Positions 53,907 through 63,789 of a stretch of DNA of 64,000 nucleotides are shown here, piece by piece. The stretch covers positions 1,054,001 to 1,118,000 of the forward strand of contig CP073216.1 of the NCBI GenBank assembly GCA_020342235.1, given 5' to 3'. The stretch comes from Saccharomycopsis phalli. Lineage: Eukaryota; Ascomycota; Saccharomycetes; Ascoideales; Saccharomycopsidaceae. The first letter of the stretch is position 1. Each line of letters begins with the position of its first letter. Below the pieces are notes generated by a model. It saw only the letters and a program-made list of their open reading frames with translations, searched no databases and had not been told where the DNA came from. A program made the position numbers and the translations under genes.

Positions 53907-55589
53907 TTAATTCATTACTTCATCGCCCTCACTACAGCCTGCTTCGTCCACATCCACCGTCTGAGTTTCCATTGAGGTGCTTTGCAACAACAACACCAAC
54001 TCCTCGCGGGTCATTTCGTCAGCCAAGTACTCTGATCCAACGACCTTGTTCCATTGGTCGGCAATATAGTCGAGTGCCTTTGTCTTGAGAGCAAGGAATT
54101 CCGGTCCGTGCAACTGGAGACTTGCCTGGAAGATTTCAAGACTGAGTTTTGGGTTCATTGGCAAGGTTTCCAACTGCGACAAGACAAGACTGTAGAGCTC
54201 GTTGAGATGGTAGCAGTGGCTGAGGATTAGCAATCCAAGCAAGTGCGGATTTTCCGGTAGTCTGTCGGTGTATAAGAAGAACACCAAGTCTGTGATCCAG
54301 GCAATTGGCTCGTGGAGAAAGATTGACTGGCTGACGGACTCGGACATTCCGGAGCTGAGGATCTTGCTAAAGTATGGCCAGCGAGCCGCAAGAACCGCTC
54401 GATGGACTCTAAGGCCGTGTGATTTTGTGAAGATGGTGCGGCTCGGGTCTTTTGTATTAGAATGGTCCGCTCCATTTTCACCTTCACCCCCCTCGATAAA
54501 CAAATCAGTGGCCAGATCAGGTCGCCTGGAACCTTTTACCCCGACAATTTCAAAGTCTGTATACCGCCCCTCAACAAGAAACCGTGCCAAATCGGTGCTC
54601 AAGCGGCTCTGGGGCAGTGGAACCGCACCAATCCCCAACAGGGGCAACTCAAGACGCAAAATGTCCGTCAATTTTGGGTCCTGCAAATCGTAGTCGTGGC
54701 AACGCGACCCAAGAAGGTACAACGTGGTTCCAGATATCACAGGGTACTTCCAGGCAAACTGCGATGCCTCGGAGCCGACGGATTTGCGGCGGTAGCTTGC
54801 CTCAGAGAGCGAAATCACCGCCAAGCTGAGCAGCTTGTCCTTGGAGTATGGCAACGTGACGTCCAAGACAGTGGGACAAGGCATGGCTGTCGGCAATTGC
54901 AAATACACATGGTCGCCGCCTAGCTTGTTTTCCTCGTTGTAGAGCGTGAGACAGCCCACGAACCCAGTGTCCAAGTCAAAGTAGTATGCAGTGCCGCTGC
55001 TGATGTAGTTCATGCTCTTATCTAGGCCGCCAAACGCCCATAGCTTGTTGTTGTGATACATCAAATAGTGATCGAATCGCTCGACAAAGCGGAACGGACC
55101 CGAACACGTCCCAGAGGCCATGTCATAGTAGTACAAGTCCGAGGACATTTCTCGGTTGACATACCCTCCACTAATAAACAACCGGTTTCCATACAAACAG
55201 CTCGCGTGTCGCGACCGGTGCCGAGCGATTTTCTGCAACCCATTGTGTTCTGGAACCTCCCAGCGGTGGTTGGCGACGCAGTACAAAAGAACCTCCTCAT
55301 GCTGCAACTGGTGCTCGGCACCCTCATCCACAGGAACTCCACCAACAATCAACACTTTGCCGCTCGGCAAGCAATTTGCCGTATGGCCCTCGCGCGAGAT
55401 TTGGTTTTCCCGCACTTGCCAAGCCCCAGAAGCTAGGTCGAGGATATATATGTGGGGGTCCAAGACGTCGTCCTGGTCAAATCCGCCGTACACAAGCAAT
55501 TTCAGGCTGTCAATGACCTCTGCCGACGATTTGAGCCGAAAATAGGCGTCTCCAGAGGTCTGGTTCACCCTAAACTTGGACTTGAGCAT
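53907..55589 (-). CDS. Kelch-repeat and BTB-domain protein, Ral2-like layout
   Basis: The 560-residue protein has an N-terminal kelch propeller (about 25-300), with repeated GG...L...D/Y..W patterns (LLVYGGFDQDD, VLIVGGVPVDE, LFISGGYVN, LWAFGGLDKS). A loop follows, then a BTB/POZ domain (about 340-480; YTDFEIVGV, HRAVLAARWPYFSKIL, LVFFLYTDRLP) and a BACK-like helical end. Kelch first, BTB last is the layout of S. pombe Ral2, an activator of Ras1 signalling; S. cerevisiae has no clear equivalent. Identity with Ral2 is inferred from layout only. Three CACGTG sites lie just upstream. The start at 55589 is followed directly by FRVNQTSGDAYF, with no earlier in-frame ATG seen. Confidence 0.75.
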   Translation of the reverse strand: MLKSKFRVNQTSGDAYFRLKSSAEVIDSLKLLVYGGFDQDDVLDPHIYILDLASGAWQVRENQISREGHTANCLPSGKVLIVGGVPVDEGAEHQLQHEEVLLYCVANHRWEVPEHNGLQKIARHRSRHASCLYGNRLFISGGYVNREMSSDLYYYDMASGTCSGPFRFVERFDHYLMYHNNKLWAFGGLDKSMNYISSGTAYYFDLDTGFVGCLTLYNEENKLGGDHVYLQLPTAMPCPTVLDVTLPYSKDKLLSLAVISLSEASYRRKSVGSEASQFAWKYPVISGTTLYLLGSRCHDYDLQDPKLTDILRLELPLLGIGAVPLPQSRLSTDLARFLVEGRYTDFEIVGVKGSRRPDLATDLFIEGGEGENGADHSNTKDPSRTIFTKSHGLRVHRAVLAARWPYFSKILSSGMSESVSQSIFLHEPIAWITDLVFFLYTDRLPENPHLLGLLILSHCYHLNELYSLVLSQLETLPMNPKLSLEIFQASLQLHGPEFLALKTKALDYIADQWNKVVGSEYLADEMTREELVLLLQSTSMETQTVDVDEAGCSEGDEVMN

Positions 55590-55621
55590 GGTGCAATTGT
55601 ATGCCAGAGCTATAGCAATGT

Positions 55622-55667
55622 CACGTGGGTTTATCGTGTCACATGGATCTTACACGTGTGGCACGTG
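55622..55667. promoter_or_regulatory. Three CACGTG sites upstream of the kelch-BTB gene
   Basis: CACGTG at 55622-55627, 55653-55658 and 55662-55667, within 80 bases of the start codon. The same motif is found upstream of PCM1, VAM7 and CSR1. Confidence 0.5.
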
Positions 55668-55857
55668 AAGTCGATATCCGCACGTATACACATGATCTCA
55701 TCATGTGTAGTAGTGAGTCTTGGAGATTTTGGAGGATTGTGGGTTCTGGTTGATGTGCTGGTGGTTGATAGTGTATTGGAGGAGTTTTTACCTGATCCAG
55801 GGACTTTTTGTAATTTGGAATACTGATGTAGTTGAGATATGCCTGATAGGATAACTG

Positions 55858-56107
55858 TGTAATATAGTAACTAAGATACGTGTTGATAAGATAGTTGAAA
55901 TATATTCGCTTGGCCTATTTGGGGGGCGAGATTAACTATATAAGTGGTGACGGAGTCAGGAAAGGAGAGACGCAAGCGTACGGCACTGCTGCCTTAGTGT
56001 TGCATCGACTGGTCAACGGGATGTGTTTAGGGTAATTATCTAATACTAATCGTGGGAGTTTGAGTCTTGTATCAGAAAGAATTAAGGTAGGTACGAACTT
56101 TATTACA
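55858..56107 (-). mobile_element. Solo LTR fossil, family gamma
   Basis: TGTAATATAGTAACTAAGAT...TTTATTACA, 250 bases, with the perfect 5-bp target duplication AACTG (55853-55857 and 56108-56112). Its ends resemble the beta family but the interior differs. Orientation by analogy with beta. Confidence 0.8.
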
Positions 56108-56491
56108 AACTGTCAGCTATACCTAATTGTAGATTTACCGATGAGACAGTATTACTGTCAACTATATCTAACTGTATATCCACCTGAGACAGTATTACTG
56201 TAACTATACCTAATTGTAAATCCACCGATTAGACAGTATTACTGTAACTATAACTAATTGTAAATCCACCTGAGACAGTATTACTGTAATTATACCTAAT
56301 TTGTATATCCACCTGAGACAGTATTACTGTAATTATACCTAATTTGTATATCCACCTGAGACAGTATTACTGTAATTATACCTAATTTGTATATCCACCT
56401 GAGACAGTATTACTGTAATTATACCTAATTTGTATATCCACCTGAGACAGTATTACTGTCAACTATACCTAATTGTAAATCCACCGATTAG
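56108..56491. repeat. 43-bp minisatellite between two LTRs
   Basis: About eight or nine copies of a roughly 43-bp unit (ACCTGAGACAGTATTACTGT plus AATTATACCTAATTTGTATATCC in parts). The central copies are identical. It fills the whole space between the gamma LTR and the alpha LTR at 56492. Confidence 0.85.
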
Positions 56492-56818
56492 TGTCGATGC
56501 CGAATTCCTCTTCTATTGAGTGTGACATCGCTACAAACTTATGCTCAGATATTTAGTTAATTATAGATGAGTTTTGTTCCTTTCATAATTGAATAATCGA
56601 AATGGTAGTGATGATTGAATTGATATTCTTCTATATTTTTAATTACGGAAATATCTCCCCTTTATAGGATAGATAATCCCTTATAAGAACCTATCATCAT
56701 GAGTTTCACATTACGTCACAACTGCACATTGTGCCTATTGTGCCGTCCTGTGAGTACATTCCAACGTAGAATAGGTTCTCCGTTATAGGTGTCTTACTCG
56801 TGGTTTTCAACCTCAACA
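56492..56818 (-). mobile_element. Solo LTR fossil, family alpha, hybrid (type 3 left, type 2 right)
   Basis: 327 bases. The first 30 bases resemble the type 3 copy at 22782 (GATGCC..ATTCCTCTTCTAT), while the right half resembles the type 2 copy at 13948 (ATTACGGAAATAT, CCCTTTATAGGATAG). It lies left of the third small secreted gene. Confidence 0.8.
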
Positions 56819-56901
56819 TATTAAATTAAAACAAGCCCCAATACACTTACATTTTCACGGTAAATTCTATATTTGCTTCTATATAATCAAAACCAGCTCG
56901 A

Positions 56902-57276
56902 TTACAAAAAGATACCCAGGAAGACATCCCAAATCGTCTTCATGACAGACTTGAATGACTTTTGTTGGACATCGTCCATTGAAGCATAAGCAGTACTGTT
57001 GTTCAACATGTCATTTAATTCTGGCAAGTTAGATACTGAAGCTTGAGCAGCAAAGTCAGTAGGAGCAGCACCAGTATACTCAGCAGAAGCAATAGAAGCA
57101 GCAGCAGGAGCAACAGTATCTGGAACAGCGACAGCTGTAGAAGCGGCAGTTGGGATGATAGAGACCTCAGCTGGAGCATTAGCCTGAGCAACACTTCCAG
57201 CAGCCTCAGGTTGGATTGGAAGAGAAGCAGCAGTCAAAGCGATAGCAGAGATGATGATAGACTTTTGGAACAACAT
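56902..57276 (-). CDS. Small secreted protein, copy 3
   Basis: A 124-residue paralogue of the 11126 and 14358 products. It has the same signal peptide; three residues are missing from the Ala/Pro segment. The last 18 residues (SFKSVMKTIWDVFLGIFL) have lost most positive charge, while the hydrophobic face is kept. It sits between two alpha LTRs (56492-56818 and 59361-59687) with unit R copy 3, and a SINE has inserted upstream of it. It looks intact. Function unknown. Confidence 0.75.
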   Translation of the reverse strand: MLFQKSIIISAIALTAASLPIQPEAAGSVAQANAPAEVSIIPTAASTAVAVPDTVAPAAASIASAEYTGAAPTDFAAQASVSNLPELNDMLNNSTAYASMDDVQQKSFKSVMKTIWDVFLGIFL

Positions 57277-57572
57277 ATTGAAGATTGAGATTGAAGATGT
57301 TTTTTTGATGTCTGACTAGCAAATATTGACAGCTTTTATACCATTCACTTGAAGTCAATTTCGACTTATTCTTGGGGAAAGAAAATGCTACGCATATGAT
57401 TCCATGCAAATATGTCTTACTACTACACTAAATTAGCTATAGGAAACGCTTGTGATACCTCGATTATGTCTTACTTGCTATTGTTGAATACTCACATTGA
57501 TGTTGGTCATTAGCTGCATCTAAGTTACCCGGTAGAAAAGGACTCGTATGCTGCACCATAGACATTGGTAAT

Positions 57573-57901
57573 AATAATAATAATAATGTTTATTTACTTC
57601 TATAGCTATACTAGGCTCCCCAGAAGGGTGAGATTGATATTTCACCGTCTACAAAACTAAGGACGGCGCCGCTATGTTGAGTGTTGAGAGAAAACCCTTC
57701 AAATGGGTAGAAAAACTTTCAACGAGGTCTTAAGTGTGGTCTTTCATGGTTTTGACTCTGGTCGCCTATGGGGTCTCCCTCCATTACAGAAGTACCTGCC
57801 CGGCTGGCTAACCAAAGGGGGGCAGCAGAGGGAGTCGAACTTCGGACATTCCCCGTTTCAGTCGTGGATGGAACGTGCTCCAATTCGGCCATCCTCCAGC
57901 C
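57573..57901 (-). mobile_element. SINE with tRNA-like head and LINE-B tail
   Basis: On the minus strand: head GGGGCTGGAGGATGGCCGAA with A box TGGCCGAATTGG and B box AGTTCGACTCC, a body, and a 3' tail of about 170 bases (ending CTAGTATAGCTATAG, AGTAAATAAACATT, (ATT)n) almost the same as LINE-B at 61642-61996. The target duplication is 17 bp, CCATAGACATTGGTAAT (57556-57572 and 57902-57918). The other two gene blocks (at 11790 and 15030) show the empty site. Length about 329 bases. Confidence 0.85.
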
Positions 57902-57949
57902 CCATAGACATTGGTAATCAACGGTTTCTGACGGATGTATTCCAATGAG

Positions 57950-59360
57950 TGAATTTCTAAATGGATTCCAAGGTGTATTCAACTGTTCCAGAGAACTAAA
58001 TTATCTTCAGTAAATTGTAGCGCATTCCAAGGAAGCAATTTTGCACGGTTGCAAGTCATGACGATTGAATACCACCACTACAGCTATGGAAGATTTGGTG
58101 GTAATAATTATGATGCAAGTTATGACGATTGAATACCACCATTACAGCCTATGGAAGATCTGGTGGTAATAATTATGATGCAGCTCATGACTGGTTTTGG
58201 GTGTTGGTATTTGCCAGATAATGAAATCCGTCTACGGCAATATGAAACTATTTCCAATTCACATATTCAAAGGTACGGCTTGGTTGCTTTTTACTTGCTT
58301 TGGCCATTTATCTTTTCTGACACCCCCATATTGTATTAACCTTTCCAAGACGCCGAGTCCCGCCCTATAATCCAAGAGAGCTTTCAAACTCTTGAAATGG
58401 GCGCAAATATCAAAGATCAGGAAGCGGGATCAACCCCAGATTGCTATGCGGATGTGTTACTTCAAGTCGTGTCCTTACAGGCGGAAGACCAAAAGACAAG
58501 AAACCAACTACTTAATGGCAAAGATTAGTGGAGACCAAAGGCTACACACACACGCTACCGGATCAGATGGAAAACAGATTCACCAAAGCACCACTAAAGA
58601 TATGTTTCTACTCTTTGAAGCCTTGGATGGCCCAAAGAAAAATAAAAGATTAGTCTACATGTGAAATTTTAGTATCGAGTACCATCCGGATGACAGAATC
58701 CAACTTGCGACCAAGCACCTCGTAACGATTCTCTCTAGCATCTTGAAGTATAAAACCATGTGTACAACCACTCTTGCAATACATTAGAATCACGGTTATT
58801 TGACGAATATATTTTCATTCAGGAAAATACTGGGACAGCTGTTGAAGAATGTCATAGTTAATAGTTTTGTCTGAAGACATAGTATTATAATGGACTATAA
58901 ACTACTTAATTATTTGTTTTGCTCCTTTAGGATTTGGATAACCGGATTGGACTCTGCTAGATATAATGTCTAGCTGAACTGTTCAGTTGAAAATTGTGTG
59001 TTTACTATAAGGAGGAAGCCCTCCTTATATAGACCTTTTCTGGACCTCTTATCAGATCTTTATCCTCCAATAATATCTTAACAAAAATATCATTGGTTGG
59101 ATTACTTTAGTCTAATCAACACCGATGTTGCACTAGTGAACTTGTTCTGCAGTGGTTGTTAACCACGACAAAGAAAACCCTGTGACAATCCTCAATCGGT
59201 TCCTTGGGATTAAACTTCTGTCTAGGACTAAACTCAATTTGAGCAGATTGTCGATCCCCAATACTTGAGGTTTGTAAGCCTAGTGCCTTGCCAAGTTTGA
59301 CTACCATCTCACCATTTGCAGAAGTATCATGTTGTAACGCTCAATGAGCTTATGGCCTTG
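57950..59360 (+). repeat. Segmental duplication unit R, copy 3
   Basis: Matches 12505-13947, including the delta LTR at the same base, plus an extra partial internal repeat of GTCATGACGATTGAATACCACCA-type sequence near 58050-58190. It ends exactly where an alpha LTR begins (59361), as copy 1 does at 13948. Confidence 0.7.
58850..59170 (-). mobile_element. Solo LTR fossil, family delta, inside LINE-A tail
   Basis: 321 bases, TGTCATAG...CCACGACA, inserted at the same AAGAA target as the copy at 13410. It was inherited through duplication rather than inserted independently. Confidence 0.8.
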
Positions 59361-59687
59361 TGTCGATGTCTAAATCCTCGTCCATTGAGTGTGACATTGT
59401 TACAAACTTATGCTCAGATATTTAGCTAATTATAGATGAGTTTTGTTCCTTTCATAATTAAATAATCGGAATGGTAGTGATGATTGAATTGATATTCTTT
59501 TATGATTTCCACCACGGAAATATCTCTCCTTTTATAGTAGAAATATCCCCTCATAAGCCTCTTCACCCATGATCTTCACATTCCTTTACAACTGCATTAA
59601 CTGCATGTTGTGCAGTATCATGAGTTCATTCTAGCGGAGAACAAATCTCCATTATCGGTGACTTACTTGTGGTGTTCAACCTCAACA
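59361..59687 (-). mobile_element. Solo LTR fossil, family alpha, hybrid (type 2 left, type 3 right)
   Basis: 327 bases. The first 30 bases match the type 2 copy at 13948 (GATGTCTAAATCCTCGTCC), while the right half matches type 3 (CACGGAAATATCTCTCC, TTTTATAGTAG). It is the mirror image of the hybrid at 56492. Confidence 0.8.
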
Positions 59688-59814
59688 AAAATGTATCTTG
59701 GTTATTATACTACAATTGAATAATTCCTTCTGGTAATCTCGTCTCAAGGAGTGTAGCCGGGCTTTGTAAGAAATGGTTTAGCATTTCAATACGTATCTTA
59801 GTAAATACAGGATG

Positions 59815-60010
59815 CATTGTTTATTCAAGGCTATAGCTATACGGCTCCGGGAAGTGATATTTTACCGTCCAGGATTAGGGATGGCGCTGTACATTGTTGA
59901 TTAGAGAACCCCGTGGGTAGAAAACTCCAGGCTGGATTGAGTAGTGTGGGACAGACTTGCTTGTCTCGGTACTAGCACGGTCTGTCGTAGGGTGTAGATA
60001 CAGGTTACAA
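59815..60010 (-). mobile_element. LINE-B/SINE-B-type 3' tail fragment
   Basis: GTTTATTCAAGGCTATAGCT, ATATTTTACCGTCCAGGATT and GGGATGGCGCTGTACATTG are a decayed copy of the tail at 57573-57700. An LTR-like scrap lies just before it (59690-59800). Confidence 0.5.
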
Positions 60011-60367
60011 CAGTTGTAGTGGGAGCTTCTAAGCAAGTTTTTTGGTGGATTAGATCGCCAGTGACGTGTGTATTGGATGGTTAAATATTGCGCAAATGAA
60101 GGTATTGATTTAGATTCATATATATTCCTTGGGATTCAGAAGCCAGAAAGTTGTGGTTCACCAAGGAGTATCAAAACACAACTCGAGCCACGCGGAATTG
60201 GCATTTTCCACCAACTTTTCATATCACTATCATAATCACTAGATACACTCGATACACTTGATTTCATCATCATAGAATACACGCGATACACTTGATTTCA
60301 TCATCATAGAATACACTCGATTTCATCATCACTCAATTTACTAAATTTACTCAATTCACTCACTCAA
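60011..60367. other. Spacer after SKI8
   Basis: CATAGAATACACTCGATACACTTGATTTCATCAT-type units (shown as one family, about 60235-60330) make a short tandem repeat. No gene. Confidence 0.4.
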
Positions 60368-61531
60368 TTATATCCCACCCGCTTCACGAAACCACCTCAC
60401 TCCTCGGTCCATCCCCACACACACAATCCCATCATTCGTATCACTTCCCGTGGCCCCTCGGACCCCTTTTTTGATAAATTGTACGTCCAAAACCCCATTC
60501 AAGTCATGCCCCTGCGAAGCCTCTTCTCCTTCTGGAAAATCGTCCCGGGACAAGTAGATGGTCGACTCCCGCTCGCGCGAATCGGTGTCCCAGACCCGCA
60601 ACTTGCCGTCAAACCCCCCACTGACAAGCAACAGCCCTGTTTCATTGAATCCAAGCGCAAACACCCAACCCTCATGGGCACATGGAACGACTTTGGTCGC
60701 CGAGGAGCTTCCTGGCGTCGTCATATTGCCGACAAGCTCGCCATATCTGGTGTCATAGAGCGAAATATTGCCATAATTGCCCGAGTCATATCCACAGGCT
60801 AAAAGATCGCCCGAAGGCGAAAAGGACAAGGAACGGACCGCAGAAGCCGATCCGGTGGTGCTTGGCTTGTGGAAGTTGAACACTTGCCGGGCTTTTTCAA
60901 TCTCGCTGACGACAATGTCGCCGTTTGCGTATCCCGTGGCACAGAGATACGCCTTGGACGAAACAGCCAAGGACATGGCAAACAGAGGAGAACGAGGCAG
61001 AACCGTGCCAAACAAGCTGATCAGGAACAGCGGCTTGTCGTCTGCGACGGAAACATCCAAGCTGTGGATCTCGGTGTTTCCAGTAGCAGTGGTGGCTACA
61101 AACTTGTGCTCCTGCTTGAGATCGTCGTACAAAAACTCAATCGCCCAGTACACTGACTTGTCGCCAAGCAGCAACGGCAACTTGTGCAAGCTGCCGTCGT
61201 CGCGCACCTCGAAAAACAACACTTTTCCGGCAAACGTCGTCACCGCCAAAAGCGTCATTTTCACCGAACTCACAACGTCCTCAAACACACTCACGTGGTG
61301 CAATCCGATCCCGTCCACCTGCACCGCAGTCACATGGTCCTTTGGATCCTCTCCGTCGGCAATTCGGTTCTTCCACAACTTGACGTACCCGTCGCCAGAA
61401 ACGGTAATCGTGAATATCTTGGTGACCACAACGCCAAACACATCGCTTCCGTGCGAATTGCCTGCTGCGGCTGTGCTAATGTACTGTTTACCCTGATTAT
61501 TAGTATGTTTCTGCCGTTGAAATACGTACCA
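60368..61531 (-). CDS. SKI8: Ski8 WD40 protein, first exon is only the ATG
   Basis: Proposed as complement(60368..61492, 61529..61531). Ski8 is the WD40 subunit of the cytosolic Ski complex that feeds mRNA to the exosome, and in yeast also acts in meiotic recombination. After removing a 36-nt intron the 375-residue protein starts MGKQYISTAAAGNSHGSDVF, matching the N-terminus of yeast Ski8 (a few residues, then HDADIFSV). Seven-bladed propeller motifs follow: SGDGYVKLWKNR, ATGYANGDI, VRSLSFSPSGDLLACGYDS, WVFALGFNETGLLLVSGGFD, and the diagnostic close VRWFREAGGI. The exon 2 frame has no usable ATG of its own before the first blade, which is why the one-codon exon is needed. Confidence 0.88.
   Translation of the reverse strand, partial: WYVFQRQKHTNNQGKQYISTAAAGNSHGSDVFGVVVTKIFTITVSGDGYVKLWKNRIADGEDPKDHVTAVQVDGIGLHHVSVFEDVVSSVKMTLLAVTTFAGKVLFFEVRDDGSLHKLPLLLGDKSVYWAIEFLYDDLKQEHKFVATTATGNTEIHSLDVSVADDKPLFLISLFGTVLPRSPLFAMSLAVSSKAYLCATGYANGDIVVSEIEKARQVFNFHKPSTTGSASAVRSLSFSPSGDLLACGYDSGNYGNISLYDTRYGELVGNMTTPGSSSATKVVPCAHEGWVFALGFNETGLLLVSGGFDGKLRVWDTDSRERESTIYLSRDDFPEGEEASQGHDLNGVLDVQFIKKGVRGATGSDTNDGIVCVGMDRGVRWFREAGGI
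61493..61528 (-). other. 36-nt spliceosomal intron in SKI8
   Basis: Starts GTACGT right after ATG, contains the branch sequence TACTAAT and ends AATCAG. Removing it joins ATG to GGTAAACAGTACATT in frame. Confidence 0.7.
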
Positions 61532-61637
61532 TTTTGCTTCATGGGAGGTTTCTCAATCGGATAATGCGTGTGGTTGTGAGTGATGGGTTGAACTATGACA
61601 TGTATACATGTATACTAACTATACTAACTATACTAAC

Positions 61638-61641
<4 letters not shown>

Positions 61642-61671
<30 letters not shown>

Positions 61672-61996
61672 TTTATTTACTCCTATATCTATACTAGGCT
61701 CCCCAGAAGGGTGAGATTGATATTTCACCGTCTAAAAAACTAAGGACGGCGCCGCTAATTTTGGAGTCGAGAGAAAACCCTTTGAATGGGGATAAAAACT
61801 TTCGACTTGATTTTTAAGAAACTGTTGAAGAGAGATACATGGGCATGATAGGTCATGGAATATTGTTGGGGAGGGATTGTCGCACCTAGGGCACTTTGGA
61901 TCACACTCAGGATTGAATTGTTTCTTGATGGTACATGATACCAAGCTTTTTCCACTTAGGAGTTGGCTTATCAGGCTCAAAATATTCTTTGGGCCG
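61642..61996 (-). mobile_element. LINE-B 3' end with ORF C-terminus, 5'-truncated
   Basis: The minus strand encodes the end of a non-LTR retrotransposon protein (61980-61732, about 82 codons) with the zinc knuckle CPRCDNPSPTIFHDLSC (C-x2-C-x8-H-x4-C), preceded by SQLLSGKSL. It is followed by a 3' UTR ending in (ATT)n at 61642-61670. A 14-bp target duplication, CTATACTAACTATA, flanks it (61628-61641 and 61997-62010). The reverse-transcriptase domain is absent. Confidence 0.8.
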
Positions 61997-61998
61997 CT

Positions 61999-62152
61999 AT
62001 ACTAACTATACTATACTATACTATACTATACTATACTATACTATACTATACTATACTATACTATACTATACTATACTATACTATACTATACTATACTATA
62101 CTATACTATACTATACTATACTATACTATACTATACTATACTATACTATACC
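61999..62152. repeat. (ACTAT)n pentanucleotide microsatellite
   Basis: About 30 uninterrupted copies of the 5-base unit ACTAT, starting at the target site of LINE-B. Confidence 0.95.
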
Positions 62153-63225
62153 TCTGTCCTACATCTTCATCTTCATCTTCATCTTGTCAGTCTTACGACT
62201 ATCATCAGACGACCTTCAAATGACTAAACATCTCTTGTCAATCATGTCTAGGCCCATTTCCATTATACCGTCTCCTTAAGATAGTCAGATGGATAGTCAA
62301 GCAAATTATTTGGTTAGATTGTAAATCCGTATCCAGTTCTTGCATACATTATACATCCATCTTCATTATACATCTACGCTACCAGTTGCCCTACTTCATT
62401 TACACTACTTCATTTACACTACTTCATTTACACTACTACATTATACATCACATTATACATCTACATCTCTACTATATCTCTACTACACCATCCAACCATT
62501 CTAATTCAATTCTAGGATACAAATTGATTGCTTAATACATTCTCTTGACTATCCACCCGACTATACCCAACAAAACCCATTTCTCAAAGGACATGGCTAG
62601 ACCATTGGGACAAATTTTCACCAGGCGTAATGGCTAATGTGTAAATTCCTTTAAATATACCATCTACACTACATGCTACGCACACTCCATCTACCAAGTG
62701 TTTCATCATTTAGTCAACATTTACAATCCATTGTCAAAGGTCATGTTATCCTCCACATCAACAACACAGACCACTATTCATTTCAGCCAGAATGCTCCAG
62801 AATGAACCTTTGGCGTGGTAAACACACAGCTAGCTTTTGACACTGTTTTAGAAATTGAAAAATGTGCCATGTCCAAATGACATGGATCAAAGGTGCAACG
62901 CCAATGAATCTTTGACCTAGTGTAGTCAATTTCAGATTGGATACGGTCTTGATCTAAATTGTAACCACTGTGCAATTTCAGATTGGATACAGTCTTGATC
63001 TAAATTGTAGCCACTGTGCAATTTCAGATTGGATACGGTCTTGATCTAAATTGTGACCACTGTGCAATTGGCAGGCTGCAACTTGGTCAATTGGTCTGGC
63101 TAGCTCTCTGTCTCCATGTCAAACACTTTGAGGTACTTATTGAGGCGAGCCATGGTATAATGAAACATCTGGTACATTTGTCAATGATCAGGTGTAGTAC
63201 TGTGCTGTGGGTCGCTGCTTCTGTG
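62153..63225. other. Spacer with short repeats
   Basis: CTACTTCATTTACA units (62390-62440) and three copies of a roughly 46-bp unit (CAATTTCAGATTGGATAC, AGTCTTGATCTAAATTGTA) at about 62925-63065. No gene supported. Confidence 0.45.
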
Positions 63226-63436
63226 AGTGAACATGAAGCGGTCAGTATTCAATTTCGTAGTAAAAAAGGGTATAATTTTCATAAACCAATGTCAAACAAT
63301 TCAACAATGCAATTCCAAACTTCTTTATCATTTTCTATTGCTTCAGCAGCTGCTGCTGCTCCTACTGGGAACTACATTGGCTTTGTTCATAGGTCCAGCT
63401 GCTTCTGCTACTAAAGTTCCTTCTGCTCCTGCTGGC

Positions 63437-63535
63437 TCTCTTTTTTGTTCTCTTTTGGCTCTCTTTTGGCTCTCCTTTGGCTCTCCTTTGGCTCTCCTTT
63501 GGCTCTCTTTTGGCTCTCCTTTGGCTCTGATTACG
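63437..63535. repeat. 11-bp minisatellite
   Basis: Tandem TTTGGCTCTCC/T units. A plus-strand frame across it (63227-63646) has a hydrophobic, signal-like start but consists mostly of this repeat, so I do not call a gene. Confidence 0.75.
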
Positions 63536-63789
63536 TCCAAGAAATGGCATGGCAAAATCGAGACCGGTAGTCATGTCATTGGACCAGTTTGGATCTTACT
63601 GGAATTGCTGCCAATCGCGTTGGCCATTTCAAGGCAGGCAAAATGATACTTGGTTTTACAATGCTGGAAGGCACAGATATACAATGGATTTATTCACTTT
63701 CTGAAATGCTACCCTTGGTGATATGAATTCTTGAATGAGTGAGACCTTCAACATCACTCTGCAAAAGTGTTTGAAATCATAATAGACAA

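Noticed and set aside
57820-57901. Functional tRNA gene on the minus strand
   Set aside because: Same reasoning; it is joined to a LINE-B tail and flanked by a target duplication.
61963-62279. Tyr/Ile/Leu repeat frames
   Set aside because: Translation of the ACTAT microsatellite.
63227-63646. 139-codon frame with a signal-like start
   Set aside because: Most of it is an 11-bp minisatellite and the hydrophobic start may be chance; kept only as a repeat note.
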